A program made the position numbers and the translations under genes. A stretch of 64,000 bases of DNA, from positions 1 through 64,000 of the forward strand of contig DATGIL010000089.1 in NCBI GenBank assembly GCA_035295745.1. Direction: 5' to 3'. This document shows, piece by piece, positions 26,389-34,566 of this stretch (positions are counted from its first letter, which is position 1; each line of letters begins with the position of its first letter). Under the pieces are notes generated by a model. It had not been told where the DNA came from, made no database searches, and saw only the letters and a program-made list of their open reading frames with translations. This stretch comes from JAIQFL01 sp035295745 (GTDB lineage: Bacteria > Acidobacteriota > Terriglobia > Bryobacterales > Bryobacteraceae).

Positions 26389-29300
26389 ATCCCGTTCGCG
26401 CATCGCTGCGCTATCCGCAAGTCACCCTTGCACTCACAATCATGTTGGTCGCCTCCGGCGTGTATGCTTTGCTGCGTATGCCACGACGGGAGGATCCGAA
26501 GATTCACGTCCGCATCGGAATCGTGGCCGCCTTCTATCCCGGCGCATCGGCCACGGAGGTCGAGAATCAAGTCACTCAGAAAGTCGAGCAGCGTCTCTTC
26601 AAAATCGAGGGGGTGCGGCGGGAAAAGACATACTCGACAAGCATGAACGGAGCCATGTTCATCAACCTCAACCTGGAAGACAACCTTCAGGACACGGAGA
26701 AATTCTGGTCCAAGCTGCGTCTCGACCTGGCGGAGCTGAAGAAGACGGATCTTCCGGAAGGCGTGGAAGGCCCCATCGTCGACTACGACTTCGGCGATAC
26801 GGTCGCGGTCCTATTGGCTATTCATGGTGAGCACTACGGTTACCGCGAGTTGAAAGACTATGCCGAGCGGATTGAGTCGTCAATCCGCCGGATTCGGTCC
26901 GTCTCCAAGGTCAAGCGCATCGGTGAGCAGAAGGAGGAAATCGACGTATCCAGTTCACTCAGCCGGCTGGCGCAATACTCTGTAACACCGGACAAGGTTT
27001 TTAAGGCGCTCGAAGGCCGCAATATGGTGCACTATGCCGGAGCGGTGCCGACCGAACACGGGAAGCCGCCCATTCAGACGACAGGCGCATTCGAGGGTGA
27101 CGAGCAGATCCGGCGCGTGATGATTGATGTCTCACGCACGGGACAGCCGGTCTACATCGGAGACCTGGCCAATGTCGACCGCGTTTACAAGGACCCGACG
27201 CAATATGCGCGATCGAGAGGCGAGCGAGCGATGCTGCTCTCGGTGGAGATGCAGGAAGCCAACAACATCGTCGACTTCGGCAAGGAGCTTCACGCTTCAC
27301 TGGATAACCTGCGGCCCCTTTTGCCGCCCGATTTGAAGATCGATTTCGTTGCCGACCAGCCCACGGTTGTCGCCGACCGCGTGAAGCACTTTATCCGCGA
27401 GTTTGGGATCGCCATAGCCTCGGTGATTCTGGTAACCATGCTGTTGCTGCCGTTCCGCGTAGCGCTTGTGTCCGCAGTGGCGATTCCCGTCACCATCTCG
27501 GCGACCTTCGGCGTATTAAACGCCTTCGGCATCGAACTGCACCAGGTCTCGATCGCCGCATTGATTGTGGTGCTTGGAATGGTGGTGGACGATGCCATCG
27601 TGATCGCCGATAACTATATCGAGCTGCTCGATCACGGCGTGGCTCGCCAGGAGGCCGCCTGGCGTAGCGCTACCGAGCTTGCGATTCCGGTGCTTACTGC
27701 CACGCTGACCATCATCTGTTCGTTCCTGCCCTTCCTTCTGCTTTCGGGAGCCACCGGTGAGTTTATTCGCGCGCTGCCTTTGACGGTGGCGATCGCGCTG
27801 GCGACATCGTTCATCGTGGCAATGCTGCTGACCCCCATGTTGAGTCAGTTCTTTATTCGCAAAGGCCTCCACAATCCGGAAGCCGGCTCGGGCAAGCAGC
27901 GGCGCGGCCCTCTCGAAATCATGCAGGCAATCTATAACCGCGTGATTCTGGTTGCCATGCGGTGGAAGACGGTCGCGGTCGCATTCGGCGTACTCGCTGT
28001 GGCCGCGGGCGCATTCGTGCTCCACAACGTTCCGGAGCGTTTCTTCCCGTTCGCCGAGCGCGACCAGTTCGTAATCGACGTCTGGCTTCCGGAAGGCTGG
28101 AAGGTGGAGGCGACGGAGGCCGCGGTGAAGCGAATCGAGGCGGTACTGCGTAACGAGAAAGAGGTTGTCAACTTTACTTCATTCGTCGGGTCGAGCTTTC
28201 CGCGGTTCTACTACAACGTCAATCCGCAGTTGCCGGACAAGAACTACGCACAAATGCTGGTCGCGACCGAGTCGTCGGAAGTTACACCGAAGCTGGTGAA
28301 AGCCTTGCGCCCACGCCTCGCAGAGGCGGCTCCCGAAGCACGTGTCTTCCTCAGCGAACTGCAGCAAGGTCCGGTCCAGGAGGCCGCCGTCGAGGTCCGG
28401 CTCACCGGCGATGACGAGGCCGTGTTGCGGCATTGGGGAGATGAAGTGACCCAACTCATCCAGCGCACTCCGGGATCGCTGGACGTACATAGCGACTGGC
28501 GCGAGGATGCGTATCGGTTGAAGGTGAATCTCCGCCAGGAAGTGGCCAATCGACTGGGATTCACCAACGCCAGCATCGGGCAGGTGCTTGCGGGTGGGTT
28601 CGAAGGCGCGCCTGTGACCACCTATTGGGAAGGTGAGCGCGATGTGGCCGTGACGCTGCGGTTGGAGCCGGCGCGCCGCCAGACCTTCAACGATGTCGCC
28701 AATACTTACGTGATGTCGCCCGTGACCGGCGCCCGAGTGCCGTTGGACAGCATTGCCGCGGTGTCTCCCGTCTGGGACCCGGGCCGGATTGTCCGCCGCA
28801 ACGGTGTCCGCACGCTTACCGTCCGCTCCTGGTCGCAAGGCGGCATACTGCCCAGCCAGGTATTGGAGCGTATTCGTCCGGTCACGGATAAACTCCCACT
28901 GCCGGCGGGCTATCGCGTGTGGTACGGGGGTGAATACGAAAATCAGCAGGATACATTCCCGGAGATGGTCAGCGCCCTTTTTATCAGTTCGATCGCGATC
29001 TATCTCATCCTCATGTTCCAGTTCCGTTCGGTGGTCGAACCGCTCGTCGTCATGGCCGCGATCCCGCTCGGTCTGCTGGGCGCGTCAGTCGGCTTGCTGG
29101 TCACCCACAACCCGTTTGGCTTCACTGGATTCCTGGGCATCGTGAGCCTGGGTGGCATCGTGGTGCGTAATTCCATCATTCTGGTGGACTACACTCGCGA
29201 GCGCATGAAGGAAGGCATCCCCGTCCAGGAGGCTGCCATCGAAGCCGGCGAACGTAGATTGCGGCCCATCTTCCTGACGACGATGGCGGCGGCCGTCGGC

Positions 29301-30779
29301 GTCACACCTATGATTCTTTCGGGATCGAGCATGTGGTCGCCGCTGGGCAGCGCGATCGCATTTGGATTGGTAGGTTCTATGTTTTTCACTCTGGTTGTAA
29401 TTCCCGTTCTCTACGTTTTAATTCACAAGCGTGCTTCTGCGCCTGGACCGGTCGGGCCGGTTGCCGCGGCAGTGCTAATGCTGATTGCGTGCAGCGCCAT
29501 AACGCACGCACAACCTCGCGAACTGACGCTCGAACAAGCCGTTTCGCTAGCTACCCAACATAACTCAATGGTGAAAATCGCCGGCGACAAAGTGAAGGCG
29601 ATGGACGCGCGCTTGAAGGAATCGCGGGCGGGCTTTTTCCCAGCTTTGACCAACGATTCGACTTCGGTGCATATTGCCGACCAGCAACACATCGATATCC
29701 CACAAGGCGCTCTCGGTGTGTACCCCGGAATCGGCGCCATACCGGGGACGGGAGTATCGCTGGCGCAGGGCAAACCCGATTTCCTTCTGAGCACGACCAC
29801 ACTCTCCCAGCCGATCACGCAGTACTTCAAAACGCGCGCGGGAGTGGATGTGAGCCGCGCGGATGCGGCCGGCGCCCGGTCGGATCTGCGCCGCACCGAA
29901 AACGAGATTGCGTACAAAGTGAAGGAGATCTACTACGCCATCCTCGCCACCGAGCGCCGCCGGAATGCGGTGGATGCTCAAATCCGCGCGGCGGAACTGC
30001 GTAACACCGAGACCCGGAACGCGGTCGTGACCGGGGTATCGCTGGAGTTTAAGGCCGCCGAGGTAAAAGCCCAAATCGCACAGGCGTCGCATGTGAGCGG
30101 GCAGTTGCAGGATACCGTGCTGAACATGAAGGAGGAGTTGGCCGATCTCTGCGGGTTGCCGGTGGATGCTGATTTGGAGTTGGTACGGCCCGACGGAGGA
30201 GTGACCAATGTGTCGTTCGACACCGAAGGGGCGGTGAGTGCAGCTTTCGAGCACAATCCCGAGATTGAGGCTGCGGCTCACCAACTCGAAAAGGCGCGCG
30301 CTGCGCTGCGGGCGGCTCACGCCGAATACATACCCGAAGTCGGCGCGTTCGCGCAGCACATTTATCAGAACGGTGCGCCTTTCCTTTCGCGCAATAATGG
30401 CGCTTTCGGAATCCACATGACGTGGACCATGTTTGAGTTCGGCAAGCGCCGCGGCCAGGTCGCGGAGCGATCCGCGGAGGTTGCCCAGGCCGAGGAAAAT
30501 CTCGCGCGCCTGAAGAATCGTGTACGGATCGACGTGGAAAAAGCGGTTCGAAAGGTGAGCCGGGCCGAGACGGGAGTCGCTTCGGCCCGAGAGCTGGTGG
30601 TCGCGACGACCGAAGCACGTCGCGTGTCGAGCGATCAGGCAGAGATCGGGACGGCGAATCGCTCACTCTTCCTGGAATCGGAGGCCTCCATGTTCAGCGC
30701 ACAGGCTGACCTGTTGCGGGCGGAGTACGACCGTAGCGTGGCGGCCGCGGACCTGACGCGGCTTACCGGAAACCGATAA
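26385..30779 (+). CDS. RND efflux permease fused to a TolC-type outer-membrane channel
   Basis: One continuous 1464-codon frame. Residues 1 to about 1018 are a complete AcrB/HAE-type RND permease: first membrane helix near 12-30, porter domain starting PGASATEVENQVTQKVEQ, and TM4 with GMVVDDAIVIADNYIE, the proton-relay Asp pair. After VLYVLIHKRASAPGP comes a hydrophobic segment that looks like a signal peptide (VAAAVLMLIACSAITHAQ, about 1028-1044), then about 420 residues of an outer-membrane efflux protein (ELTLEQAVSLATQHNS, and a second repeat from about 1270). The two are normally separate proteins. Either the segment is cleaved to release the channel, or it acts as a thirteenth membrane helix. 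No frameshift sign or internal ribosome site is obvious. Confidence 0.9.
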   Translation: MNPVRASLRYPQVTLALTIMLVASGVYALLRMPRREDPKIHVRIGIVAAFYPGASATEVENQVTQKVEQRLFKIEGVRREKTYSTSMNGAMFINLNLEDNLQDTEKFWSKLRLDLAELKKTDLPEGVEGPIVDYDFGDTVAVLLAIHGEHYGYRELKDYAERIESSIRRIRSVSKVKRIGEQKEEIDVSSSLSRLAQYSVTPDKVFKALEGRNMVHYAGAVPTEHGKPPIQTTGAFEGDEQIRRVMIDVSRTGQPVYIGDLANVDRVYKDPTQYARSRGERAMLLSVEMQEANNIVDFGKELHASLDNLRPLLPPDLKIDFVADQPTVVADRVKHFIREFGIAIASVILVTMLLLPFRVALVSAVAIPVTISATFGVLNAFGIELHQVSIAALIVVLGMVVDDAIVIADNYIELLDHGVARQEAAWRSATELAIPVLTATLTIICSFLPFLLLSGATGEFIRALPLTVAIALATSFIVAMLLTPMLSQFFIRKGLHNPEAGSGKQRRGPLEIMQAIYNRVILVAMRWKTVAVAFGVLAVAAGAFVLHNVPERFFPFAERDQFVIDVWLPEGWKVEATEAAVKRIEAVLRNEKEVVNFTSFVGSSFPRFYYNVNPQLPDKNYAQMLVATESSEVTPKLVKALRPRLAEAAPEARVFLSELQQGPVQEAAVEVRLTGDDEAVLRHWGDEVTQLIQRTPGSLDVHSDWREDAYRLKVNLRQEVANRLGFTNASIGQVLAGGFEGAPVTTYWEGERDVAVTLRLEPARRQTFNDVANTYVMSPVTGARVPLDSIAAVSPVWDPGRIVRRNGVRTLTVRSWSQGGILPSQVLERIRPVTDKLPLPAGYRVWYGGEYENQQDTFPEMVSALFISSIAIYLILMFQFRSVVEPLVVMAAIPLGLLGASVGLLVTHNPFGFTGFLGIVSLGGIVVRNSIILVDYTRERMKEGIPVQEAAIEAGERRLRPIFLTTMAAAVGVTPMILSGSSMWSPLGSAIAFGLVGSMFFTLVVIPVLYVLIHKRASAPGPVGPVAAAVLMLIACSAITHAQPRELTLEQAVSLATQHNSMVKIAGDKVKAMDARLKESRAGFFPALTNDSTSVHIADQQHIDIPQGALGVYPGIGAIPGTGVSLAQGKPDFLLSTTTLSQPITQYFKTRAGVDVSRADAAGARSDLRRTENEIAYKVKEIYYAILATERRRNAVDAQIRAAELRNTETRNAVVTGVSLEFKAAEVKAQIAQASHVSGQLQDTVLNMKEELADLCGLPVDADLELVRPDGGVTNVSFDTEGAVSAAFEHNPEIEAAAHQLEKARAALRAAHAEYIPEVGAFAQHIYQNGAPFLSRNNGAFGIHMTWTMFEFGKRRGQVAERSAEVAQAEENLARLKNRVRIDVEKAVRKVSRAETGVASARELVVATTEARRVSSDQAEIGTANRSLFLESEASMFSAQADLLRAEYDRSVAAADLTRLTGNR

Positions 30780-30793
30780 TGCGAGGAGGAGAC

Positions 30794-32311
30794 GTGCGCC
30801 GATTTCTGATCTTTCTTTTTCTGGCGGCATCTGGATCGGCCGCGGCCGACGACAGGACGAACGGGCTCACCCAGTTCAGTGGTGCGTTGGAGCGACTGGC
30901 CGGTACGGTAGGGCCGGCCGTCGTGCAGGTGCAAGTTTCGGCCTGGTGTGCTTCGGCGCAGGCCGGCGCGGAAGATGCCTCGAGCCTCAGGTCTTGCCGG
31001 GTTGTGGGCTCAGGTGTCATCGTGGATGCCTCGGGTTACATCATTACCAATGAACACGTGGTCCGGAATGCGCGCCGCATCCGCGTCATGCTCACGCCGA
31101 AACCCGACCACTCCGAAGATGCATCAGCTTCCCCGGGGAAGCGGCAAGAGTTGGACCCCGTGATTGTGGGCGCAAATCGCGAACCAGTCGGAAAACGGCA
31201 GGTGCTGGATGCGGCCGTGGTCGGCGCCAATCGTGAAACAGACATTGCGCTCCTGAAAATAGACGCCTCCGGCCTGCCGACCATTCCCATCCAACCGAGA
31301 GGACGAGGCCCCCGCCAGGGACAGGTTGTGCTCGCTGTCGGCAGCCCGGAAGGTCTCGACAACACGATGACGATTGGCATCATCAGCGCGGTCGGCCGCC
31401 AGCCGAGCCCGGATTTTCCCATGCTCTACATCCAGACGGACGCCGCTATTAATCCCGGAAACAGCGGCGGACCGCTGCTCGACGCGGAAGGGGAACTGAT
31501 CGGAATCAATACCTTCCTGATAGGTGAGAACGGCCGTAATCAAGGTCTCGGGTTCGCGGTACCGGCCGCCGTCGTGCGCTACGTCTACGATCAACTGCGA
31601 ACTCATGGCATGGTCCGGCAGAGCTTGGTAGGGGTCCTGGTGCAGACCGTGACACCCAGCCTCGCTCAGGGCCTCGACCTGAGCCGCGGATATGGAGTGA
31701 TGGTCTCCGACGTTCTGCCTGGCAGTCCGGCACAGGCCGCCGGACTTCGGCCGCGGGATATTCTCACGGAGGTCGACGGCGCTTCGATTTCTGCCTTACC
31801 GTATTACAACGCGATGATGTATCTACACGACCCTGCCGTTCCAGTGGATGTGACGGTTTTGCGCGGGCAAGAGACGCTTCACTACGAGGTGCCGGCGGTT
31901 GCCTTAGATGATCGGTACTACCGAGATACTTCGATCGACCCGCATGAAAGTCTCATTTCCGAGTTGGGCATCTTCGGCAAAACCTTAAACCCCACGCTCG
32001 TCCTGGGGATGGGCCTGCGGTCGAGCTCGGGAGTCTACGTCGTCGCAACCTCCGCCGGCTCTGACGAGAGCGGTGCGGGACTTACGGCTGGGGACGTGAT
32101 CGCTTCACTGAACGGCGCGCCGATACTCGACGTTCAAGACTTGCGCAAGGCGACTCGGGAACTGATGGGTCGCAATCCCGTAGTGATGCAAATCGAGCGG
32201 CACGGCAGGTTCCTCTACATCGAACCAGACTTCGAAGAGCGGCCGTCAGTATCGGGTACCGATCGAAACGCAGCAAGCGATTCGAAGGCTCCGGCTCGCG
32301 ACAGGCATTGA
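30794..32311 (+). CDS. HtrA/DegP-like periplasmic serine protease with two PDZ domains
   Basis: About 505 residues. A signal peptide (RRFLIFLFLAASGSAAA) leads into a trypsin-like domain with His in TNEHVV (near 88), Asp in ETDIALLKI (near 150) and Ser in NPGNSGGPLL (near 224). PDZ domains follow at about 275-370 and 400-490. It should degrade or chaperone misfolded envelope proteins. I choose the GTG at 30794 because AGGAGGAGAC stands just before it; the in-frame ATG at 30779 overlaps the pump stop. An 18-residue tandem duplication lies between His and Asp (see findings). As the last gene of the efflux operon it links pump expression to envelope quality control. Confidence 0.9.
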   Translation: MRRFLIFLFLAASGSAAADDRTNGLTQFSGALERLAGTVGPAVVQVQVSAWCASAQAGAEDASSLRSCRVVGSGVIVDASGYIITNEHVVRNARRIRVMLTPKPDHSEDASASPGKRQELDPVIVGANREPVGKRQVLDAAVVGANRETDIALLKIDASGLPTIPIQPRGRGPRQGQVVLAVGSPEGLDNTMTIGIISAVGRQPSPDFPMLYIQTDAAINPGNSGGPLLDAEGELIGINTFLIGENGRNQGLGFAVPAAVVRYVYDQLRTHGMVRQSLVGVLVQTVTPSLAQGLDLSRGYGVMVSDVLPGSPAQAAGLRPRDILTEVDGASISALPYYNAMMYLHDPAVPVDVTVLRGQETLHYEVPAVALDDRYYRDTSIDPHESLISELGIFGKTLNPTLVLGMGLRSSSGVYVVATSAGSDESGAGLTAGDVIASLNGAPILDVQDLRKATRELMGRNPVVMQIERHGRFLYIEPDFEERPSVSGTDRNAASDSKAPARDRH

Positions 32312-32347
32312 CGGGCAAAATCGCTCCCGGTACGGACAGGCCACTCG

Positions 32348-32374
32348 TCGGCTATTGATGCGGCACGAGCCGAA
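32348..32374 (+). promoter_or_regulatory. Degenerate TCGGCA-type enhancer-like repeat, copy 4
   Basis: TCGGC, 9 bases, CGGCA, then GCCGAA. It is weaker than the other copies and lies 52 bases before the element at 32426. Confidence 0.3.
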
Positions 32375-32425
32375 ATGAAGCGCTTTGCGTAGGGAGCAAC
32401 CGCTTTAGAACCCGCGGATACAGCC

Positions 32426-32441
32426 TGGGCATTGCTTTGCA
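32426..32441 (+). promoter_or_regulatory. Candidate sigma-54 promoter of DUF4136 gene
   Basis: TGGGCATTGCTTTGCA has GG-N10-GC and the full TTGCA box. Transcription would start near 32452, which favours the ATG at 32474 over the one at 32453. Confidence 0.5.
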
Positions 32442-32473
32442 TTACCTGCGGTATGAACCAACTCGTGACTCCA

Positions 32474-33004
32474 ATGAAACTGATTAATCTGGCCGCGCTT
32501 GTGTGTCTGAGTGTCGCTGGATTCGCCCAAGACGTGCAGTTCGACTATGATCGCTCGGCGAACTTCAGCGCGTATAAGACTTACAATTGGGTCGACTACA
32601 GGCGCGTTGACCCCGGCGACCAACTTCTGGATCAGGACATCAAGCGCGCCGTCGACGCCCAACTCGCCGACAAGGGCCTGCGACGGGTCGAGAGTGGCGG
32701 AGATCTCGTCGTCGGTTATCAGGCGGGAATCTCACAGGAGAAGGAGTTCGAGGGCATCGGACCCAGTGGGTGGAGTGGTTGGGGTCCGCTCGGGTGGGGC
32801 AATACCCGGGTAACGACTTCGACTATCGACATTGGCAAGTTGACCGTCGGGCTATTCGACCCGGCTAGCAAGCAACTGGTGTGGCGCGGCGCCGCGTCCA
32901 AGACACTCAATCTCAGCAGGGACCCCGACAAGAACTATCGCAACCTCGAGAAGGCCGTGGCCAAGCTGTTTAGGGATTATCCGCCAGCGACAGGCAAGCG
33001 GTAA
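32474..33004 (+). CDS. DUF4136-type secreted protein
   Basis: 176 residues. The signal peptide MKLINLAALVCLSVAGFAQ is followed by VQFDYDRSANFSAYKTYNWV, the opening of DUF4136 proteins, and by WRGAASKTLNLSRDPDKNY, close to their C-terminal signature. A Gly/Trp-rich loop (about 100-115) sits in the middle. No lipobox Cys is placed for acylation, so it is probably free in the periplasm. The family role is unknown. Upstream in-frame ATGs at 32432 and 32453 would lie inside or at the edge of the candidate promoter. Confidence 0.8.
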   Translation: MKLINLAALVCLSVAGFAQDVQFDYDRSANFSAYKTYNWVDYRRVDPGDQLLDQDIKRAVDAQLADKGLRRVESGGDLVVGYQAGISQEKEFEGIGPSGWSGWGPLGWGNTRVTTSTIDIGKLTVGLFDPASKQLVWRGAASKTLNLSRDPDKNYRNLEKAVAKLFRDYPPATGKR

Positions 33005-33040
33005 CGATCGCTCCGAAACAACGTCAAGGCTAACCACAAA

Positions 33041-33241
33041 ATGAAACACATCGTTCTGACCGTACTGGTGTGTCTAAACGTAGCCGCGTTCGTTGCGCTA
33101 TACCGGCGAACAACAGGGATCGTGGTGCAGACCCTCCTGGATGGCCTGTCACGGATTTCAACCTCTGCCGAATGCTTCAGCGCCACGACATCTCATCAAC
33201 CTTCGTTGGATGCACGGTTGCATAAGTTCACAGTGAGGTAA
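33041..33241 (+). CDS. Possible small membrane-anchored protein
   Basis: 66 codons. MKHIVLTVLVCLNVAAFVAL is a good membrane helix or signal anchor, followed by about 45 polar residues with one Cys. There is no recognised family and only a weak ribosome site. A TGG-N9-TGCA element for the next gene overlaps its last codons, which lowers confidence. It lies 36 bases after the DUF4136 gene, so co-transcription is plausible. Confidence 0.4.
   Translation: MKHIVLTVLVCLNVAAFVALYRRTTGIVVQTLLDGLSRISTSAECFSATTSHQPSLDARLHKFTVR
33207..33222 (+). promoter_or_regulatory. Candidate sigma-54 promoter of second STAS-like gene
   Basis: TGGATGCACGGTTGCA carries GG-N10-GC with a perfect TTGCA box and ends 25 bases before the ATG at 33247. 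Only a single TGCCGAA half-site was seen upstream, near 33165. Confidence 0.5.
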
Positions 33242-33246
33242 GTAAG

Positions 33247-33519
33247 ATGATCCGGATTATGACGGCAACCGGGCCGAAGCTCATTACGATCACAGTGGAC
33301 GGCGAGTTGACGGGCGAGTATGTCGATGCGGTCGAGACCTGCGCAGCACAGGCAATCGCGCAGCGAAGACGAGTCCGCCTCTTTCTGCGGAACGTTTCCA
33401 GCATCGACGAGAGCGGACGCGCGCTTCTGGCCCGCTTGGCGGCAAAGGGGGTTCGTTTGCGTGCCGCAGGAGTTTACTGCTCCTACATCGTTTCAAAAAT
33501 CAGTCAATCCGCTGCCTAA
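33247..33519 (+). CDS. Small STAS-like protein
   Basis: 90 residues, paralogous to the protein at 10122-10415 (MIRIMTATG, TITVDGELTGEYVDAVETC, RLFLRNVSSIDESGRALL, VYCSYIVSKI). The loop VSSIDESGRALL resembles the STAS loop around the phosphorylatable Ser, and here a Ser follows Asp-Glu. That suggests an anti-anti-sigma or partner-switch role, but no kinase or phosphatase partner is next to it. It has its own sigma-54-type promoter. Confidence 0.7.
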   Translation: MIRIMTATGPKLITITVDGELTGEYVDAVETCAAQAIAQRRRVRLFLRNVSSIDESGRALLARLAAKGVRLRAAGVYCSYIVSKISQSAA

Positions 33520-33641
33520 CGCGCTTATGTTAAGTACCTGCCTTATGGATCCGGACAGAGCCGCAACGGGCCTGATCACCACGTCGCGTGTTATTGCTGC
33601 GGCTACGCCGACGCGGGCCGGACTGCCGATACACGGCAAGG

Positions 33642-33663
33642 TTTCGGCGTTTGCTTCGGCAGG
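33642..33663 (+). promoter_or_regulatory. TCGGCA-type enhancer-like repeat, copy 5
   Basis: TTTCGGCGTTTGCTTCGGCA resembles the copy at 36848 (TTTCGGCACTTACTTCGGCA). It lies 47 bases before the element at 33710 in the gene-free stretch 33520-33754. Confidence 0.4.
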
Positions 33664-33709
33664 CGATGTCAGCACTGGGTCTTGGGCGAACAGAATGACG
33701 CACTTCCGT

Positions 33710-33725
33710 TGGCGGCGAACATGCA
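33710..33725 (+). promoter_or_regulatory. Candidate sigma-54 promoter of small ORF/TPR unit
   Basis: TGGCGGCGAACATGCA fits TGG-N9-TGCA with TGGC at -24. It ends 30 bases before the ATG at 33755. Confidence 0.45.
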
Positions 33726-33754
33726 GCATCCAGGGTCGATTGGAGAATACGCAA

Positions 33755-33859
33755 ATGTGGATGGTATGGTCTCTGGGCGCATTGGTTGGCATGTGCCTGG
33801 TCTTGTCTTTCTTCGAAGAAGCGCCAGACGCCGGAAAGAGATCCCGGAGGCGGTTCTGA
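33755..33859 (+). CDS. Possible 34-residue membrane peptide
   Basis: A short frame starting MWMVWSLGALVGMCLVLSFF, a good single membrane helix, with a positively charged tail (GKRSRRRF). GGAG stands 9 bases before the ATG, and the stop (TGA) is one base before the ATG of the TPR gene, so the two could be coupled. The candidate sigma-54 promoter just upstream supports transcription from here. Confidence 0.4.
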   Translation: MWMVWSLGALVGMCLVLSFFEEAPDAGKRSRRRF

Positions 33860-33860
33860 A

Positions 33861-34373
33861 ATGGGACGCGTAACGGTGGTTCTATTCGCGCTGGCATCGG
33901 CGGCTTTCGCCGGATCCATTCCGGCGGACGGTGAAGCTTTGTTCCGCGAGTGTGAATTCAAGGCGGCATCCCGGTCCTTCGAGCGTGCGCTCATCAAAGA
34001 ACCTGGAAACGCACGTCTCCACTTCTGGCTCGGCAAGTCCTATGCGCGAATGGCCGAGGTGGCGAGCTTGTTGTCCGCACGCAGGAACGCGCGGAAGGCT
34101 CGAGCCCATCTGGAAACTGCCGTGCAACTCGATCGTGGTAACCGGGAGTTTTTGATAGAGCTATTTGAATTTTACGTGGACTCCCCCGAATACTTCGATG
34201 GAGGGCTGAGCTGCGCTCGGGCAATGCTGGAGCGATTAGGCCCGGATGATGGCGGGCCCGGTTCACCGAGCAGAATCGTGGCGGACGCAGAGATGGAGTA
34301 TCGGGGCCCGAGTTGGGCTCTGAGGAAAGGGGTTCTCAGGGTCGCTGCCGTGGCCGGCTACCTGGTGCCGTAG
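33861..34373 (+). CDS. Secreted TPR-like protein
   Basis: 170 residues. A signal peptide (VTVVLFALASAAFAGS) is followed by tetratricopeptide-like helices: ALFRECEFKAASRSFERALI, NARLHFWLGKSYARMAEVA, ARAHLETAVQLDRGNREFLI. This is similar to the middle of the protein at 36976-37863, including a conserved SLLSARRNARKAR / VLSALGYAKKTV segment. The C-terminus is Gly/Pro-rich and may be shortened compared with the longer paralogue. It probably acts as a periplasmic scaffold; partners are unknown. GGAGG lies 10 bases before the ATG. Confidence 0.7.
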   Translation: MGRVTVVLFALASAAFAGSIPADGEALFRECEFKAASRSFERALIKEPGNARLHFWLGKSYARMAEVASLLSARRNARKARAHLETAVQLDRGNREFLIELFEFYVDSPEYFDGGLSCARAMLERLGPDDGGPGSPSRIVADAEMEYRGPSWALRKGVLRVAAVAGYLVP

Positions 34374-34444
34374 AGATGACGGAGTCAGCCATGCGCGGCG
34401 TTTCCGGTCTTGGGCCCTCGGAGAGCTGACTGAGTGCCGGTTCG

Positions 34445-34475
34445 TATCGGCAGATGACTTCGGCACTTGCCGAAG
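34445..34475 (+). promoter_or_regulatory. TCGGCA-type enhancer-like repeat, copy 6 (best)
   Basis: TCGGCA, 8 bases, then CTTCGGCACTTGCCGAAG as a perfect 8+8 inverted repeat with a 2-base spacer. It lies 49 bases before the element at 34524. A dimeric enhancer-binding protein would fit. Confidence 0.6.
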
Positions 34476-34523
34476 AGACTCCGCTGCTGCGTGTAAGTGT
34501 TTGAAAGCAATCGGCTAGATCTT

Positions 34524-34539
34524 TGGCATCGGCGTTGCC
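34524..34539 (+). promoter_or_regulatory. Candidate sigma-54 promoter of the activator gene
   Basis: TGGCATCGGCGTTGCC follows the consensus TGGCAC-N5-TTGC at nearly every fixed position. Transcription would start near 34550, 17 bases before the ATG of the sigma-54 activator, suggesting autoregulation. Confidence 0.6.
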
Positions 34540-34566
34540 ACCGCAAAGCAGGAGACAAAAGCAGCT

